This document shows positions 34,628 to 36,888 of a stretch of 36,888 nt of DNA, in pieces. Every line of letters starts with the position of its first letter. Position 1 is the first letter of the stretch. A program made the translations under genes and the position numbers. This DNA comes from Flavipsychrobacter sp. (GTDB taxonomy: Bacteria > Bacteroidota > Bacteroidia > Chitinophagales > Chitinophagaceae), in assembly GCA_031292525.1 (NCBI GenBank), contig JARLGY010000003.1, forward strand, positions 1 to 36,888, in the 5' to 3' direction. The notes under the pieces are model-generated. The model was not told the origin of the DNA. It searched no databases and was given only the letters and a program-made list of their open reading frames with translations.

Positions 34628-36436
34628 TTATGCTTCTGACTTCATTGATTTAGAGAACTTTTTACGGTCTTCTTCGTCCAGCATTATCTTCCTTAAACGT
34701 ATGTTCAATGGTGTTACTTCTATACACTCGTCTTGCTGTATGTACTCCATACACTCTTCCAACGTCATCTGTATTTTGGGCGTGATGCGTACAGAATCAT
34801 CGGTACCGCTAGAACGCATGTTGGTTAGCTTTTTGGTTTCAGCCACATTTACCACCAGATCTCCTGGCTTAATGTGCTCACCAATTATCTGACCTTCGTA
34901 CAGTTCCTGTCCCGGATCTATAAAGAACGCACCTCTATCTTGTAGTTTATCTATTGAATAACCGGTTGCTTTACCTGGAGTTTTAGCCAGCAATACACCG
35001 TTGCTACGGCCAGGTATAAAACCTTTCCATGGTTTGTATTCGCTAAAGCGGTGCGCCATTACAGCTTCACCTGCTGTACCAGTCAGCATCTGTGAACGCA
35101 GGCCAATAAGACCGCGCGATGGAATTTCAAATTCCAGGTGCTGCATCATACCCTTGGTTTCCATGATGTGCATTTCACCTTTCTTCTGCGTAACCAGGTC
35201 TATTACCTTACCGCTGAATTCAGCAGGTACGTCAACAACCAGTACTTCATAAGGCTCGTTCTTGCGGCCGTTAATTTCTTTTGTAAGTACCTGTGGCTGG
35301 CCAACTGTAAGCTCATAACCTTCGCGGCGCATAGTTTCAACCAAAACGCTCAGGTGCAAGATACCACGACCATATACCAGGAATTTATCAGCATCGTCAG
35401 TTTCGCTAACACGCAGAGCCAAGTTCTTTTCCAGTTCTTTCATCAACCTGTCGCGTATGTGGCGGCTGGTTACGAATTTACCTTCTTTACCAAAGAAAGG
35501 TGAGTTGTTGATAGAGAACTGCATGTTCATTGTAGGCTCATCAATAGGGATGATCTCTAATGCTTCAGGGTTTTCTGCATCTGCAACTGTTTCACCTATC
35601 TGGAAACCTTCGATACCAACCAGGGCACAAATATCTCCGCACTGTACTTCGGCTACCCGTTTCTTACCCATGTCTACGAACACGTAAAGTTCCTTGATGC
35701 GGCTACGCACCATGGTACCATCTACTTTGCACAGCATTACAGGCATACCTTCTTTTACCACACCACGGGTTACTTTACCTATAGCTATACGGCCAAGGAA
35801 AGATGAATAGTCGAGTGAAGTGATCTGCATTTGCAAAGGACCATCATTAACTGTTGGTGGCGGCACTACAGCAAGTATAGTATCCAGCAATACAGTTATA
35901 TCTTCAGTAGGGGTCAATGAAGTATTGAACCAGCCTTGTTTAGAAGAACCATATATGGTAGTAAAATTCAGTTGTTCCTCAGTAGCATCCAGCTGGAAGA
36001 AGAGTTCGAATACCGCATCGTGTACTTCATCGGGGCGGCAATTAGGTTTGTCCACCTTGTTGATGACTACGATCGGTTTCAGATTGAGCTGCAAAGCTTT
36101 CTGCAAAACGAAGCGTGTTTGTGGCATTGGACCTTCAAAGGCATCTACCAGCAACAACACGCCATCAGCCATTTTCAATACACGTTCCACTTCACCGCCA
36201 AAGTCGGCGTGACCAGGAGTATCAATAACGTTTATCTTAACGTCTTTATAAGTTACAGAAACGTTCTTTGCAAGAATGGTGATACCACGTTCACGCTCCA
36301 GGTCGTTACTGTCCATGATAAGTTCGCCAGTTTCCTGGTTGTCGCGGAAAACGTTAGTGGTGTGCAGTATTTTATCTACCAGGGTAGTCTTCCCGTGATC
36401 TACGTGCGCAATGATCGCAATATTGCGGATGTCCAT
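34628..36436 (-). CDS. typA: GTP-binding protein TypA/BipA
   Basis: The protein has 602 residues, the normal length. The N-terminal GTPase has AHVDHGKTT (P-loop, 10-18), RERGIT (switch I), DTPGHADF (G3) and NKVDKP (G4), then the EF-G-like domains II, III and V and the TypA-specific C-terminal domain. GYELTVGQPQVLTKEINGRKNEPYE is the typical domain III/V junction. TypA binds the 70S ribosome and helps 50S assembly and stress adaptation, especially in the cold. The ATG at 36436 begins with the conserved MDIRNIAIIAHVDHGKTT. The leader contains two hairpins (see separate entries), which suggests post-initiation control. Confidence 0.97.
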   Translation of the reverse strand: MDIRNIAIIAHVDHGKTTLVDKILHTTNVFRDNQETGELIMDSNDLERERGITILAKNVSVTYKDVKINVIDTPGHADFGGEVERVLKMADGVLLLVDAFEGPMPQTRFVLQKALQLNLKPIVVINKVDKPNCRPDEVHDAVFELFFQLDATEEQLNFTTIYGSSKQGWFNTSLTPTEDITVLLDTILAVVPPPTVNDGPLQMQITSLDYSSFLGRIAIGKVTRGVVKEGMPVMLCKVDGTMVRSRIKELYVFVDMGKKRVAEVQCGDICALVGIEGFQIGETVADAENPEALEIIPIDEPTMNMQFSINNSPFFGKEGKFVTSRHIRDRLMKELEKNLALRVSETDDADKFLVYGRGILHLSVLVETMRREGYELTVGQPQVLTKEINGRKNEPYEVLVVDVPAEFSGKVIDLVTQKKGEMHIMETKGMMQHLEFEIPSRGLIGLRSQMLTGTAGEAVMAHRFSEYKPWKGFIPGRSNGVLLAKTPGKATGYSIDKLQDRGAFFIDPGQELYEGQIIGEHIKPGDLVVNVAETKKLTNMRSSGTDDSVRITPKIQMTLEECMEYIQQDECIEVTPLNIRLRKIMLDEEDRKKFSKSMKSEA

Positions 36437-36450
36437 GATTAAAGCCCTCT

Positions 36451-36469
36451 CATCATCTTAACGATGATG
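36451..36469 (-). promoter_or_regulatory. Start-proximal hairpin in the typA leader
   Basis: CATCATC and GATGATG form a perfect 7-bp stem around a 5-nt loop, ending 14 bp before the ATG at 36434-36436, next to the purine-rich GAGAGGG. It could limit ribosome access and melt with temperature. Confidence 0.5.
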
Positions 36470-36488
36470 TAATTTTATTATCCCTGTT

Positions 36489-36530
36489 AAAAAAAAGCCC
36501 ATCCTGTCCAGGAGAAAAAAGGGACGGGCC
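36489..36530 (-). promoter_or_regulatory. Terminator-like hairpin in the typA leader
   Basis: On the minus strand GCCCGTCC (36522-36529) pairs with GGATGGGC (36497-36504) with one G-T pair, followed by eight T residues (36489-36496). It lies between the TACCTTTG element and the typA ATG, so if that promoter is used it would be an attenuator rather than the end of the upstream gene, which has its own terminator at 36653-36679. Inner sequence TCCTGGACAGGA can form a competing small stem. Confidence 0.55.
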
Positions 36531-36544
36531 TGCCAAATAGCGCG

Positions 36545-36552
36545 CAAAGGTA
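36545..36552 (-). promoter_or_regulatory. TACCTTTG, -7 element of typA
   Basis: This is an exact TAnnTTTG match in the common GTACCTTTGCG context, about 109 bp before the ATG. Transcription would start near 36538, just ahead of the hairpin. Confidence 0.6.
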
Positions 36553-36652
36553 CGTAAAATATTTGTTGCTCCGTTTTAATAAATAAGTTAATATATCATT
36601 AATTCGAAATTAGGTATTGTATTTGAGAAATAGCGTAATGAATATTAATAAA

Positions 36653-36679
36653 ACAGTCCCGCAGGATATGCGGGACTGT
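36653..36679 (-). terminator. Terminator of the partial T9SS protein gene
   Basis: ACAGTCCCGCA and TGCGGGACTGT form a perfect 11-bp stem with a 5-nt loop, followed on the minus strand by TTTATTAATATT. It lies 50 bp after the stop at 36730. Confidence 0.88.
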
Positions 36680-36729
36680 TGGTTATGTTATGGTATGAAG
36701 TGGGGTAGTCCCCGGATTCGGTATCTTAG

Positions 36730-36888
36730 TTATAGTTTGCTCACTGGCAGGTTTGCTTTGGTGTTACCATCTGCATCTGTAACACGCAGTATGTAGTGAC
36801 CCGCTGCGAGGTCGCTCAGCATATACTCGCCCGTTGTACCGGTTGCTTCATATACTGTGCTTACACTGCGGCCTGCCATATCATATAC
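36730..36888 (-). CDS. C-terminal end of a T9SS-exported protein (truncated by the window)
   Basis: The final 159 bases give 52 residues plus a stop, in frame with the window end: VYDMAGRSVSTVYEATG, then EYMLSDLAAGHYILRVTDADG and PVSKL. This is the T9SS type A sorting domain pattern (VYD..GR, L..G.YILRV.d.dG). The start and catalytic or binding part lie beyond the window, so the function is unknown. Confidence 0.8.
   Translation of the reverse strand, partial: VYDMAGRSVSTVYEATGTTGEYMLSDLAAGHYILRVTDADGNTKANLPVSKL

Overview
The window looks like chromosomal DNA of a Bacteroidota bacterium, probably a Chitinophagaceae-like or related environmental lineage. The evidence is direct: three proteins carry type IX secretion (T9SS) C-terminal sorting domains, one of them a 3278-residue cell-surface protein ending in a gliding-motility-type (CHU_C) domain. 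Several genes are preceded by the Bacteroidota -7 promoter element TAnnTTTG, Shine-Dalgarno sequences are mostly absent, and GC content looks moderate. The family-level placement is inference.

Layout. 1-2.7 kb is an accessory patch: a possible gene tail, a phytanoyl-CoA-dioxygenase-like gene bracketed by two related noncoding repeat pairs, and a fused MNT-HEPN gene broken by two small deletions. 2.7-6 kb holds a PLP-dependent class V aminotransferase, a small membrane protein, a predicted Tat/lipoprotein hemerythrin and a T9SS-secreted protein. 6.2-8.1 kb is an Old Yellow Enzyme and a PaaG-like enoyl-CoA isomerase. 8.1-10 kb is a two-gene operon of an LpxH-like phosphoesterase and a MurG/GT28-like glycosyltransferase. 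10.2-14.3 kb holds a stand-alone homocysteine methyltransferase domain, a small acetyltransferase, a YceI protein with a palindromic operator candidate, a polysaccharide deacetylase and a quinone-oxidoreductase-like MDR enzyme. 14.3-16.6 kb is a divergent AraC regulator/aldo-keto reductase pair enclosed by two decayed copies of the same gene tail. 16.6-18.3 kb has a small secreted protein and a type I methionine aminopeptidase.

18.4-24.4 kb is a complete phosphate acquisition cluster on the minus strand: porin, pstS, pstC, pstA, pstB, phoU. Three TAAC boxes at exact 11-bp spacing lie in front of the porin, as expected for a PhoB/PhoP-family response regulator, and a terminator-like hairpin separates the porin from pstS. 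No phoB/phoR lies inside the window. The system should take phosphate through the outer membrane, bind it by the PstS lipoprotein and import it by PstCAB, with PhoU as negative regulator.

24.5-34.4 kb is a single giant surface-protein gene. Its most striking feature is nesting: two six-bladed NHL propellers, and separately an ALK/LTK-receptor-type glycine-rich domain, each appear to be inserted into the middle of an Ig-like beta-sandwich, and the propeller unit is tandemly duplicated. 34.6-36.5 kb is typA/bipA, with an unusual leader that has a terminator-like hairpin and a start-proximal hairpin between promoter and start codon. The window ends inside another T9SS-exported protein.

The best candidates for something not yet described are the nested-domain surface protein, the typA leader, the Pho box plus intercistronic hairpin, and the gene-tail repeats around the AraC/AKR pair.
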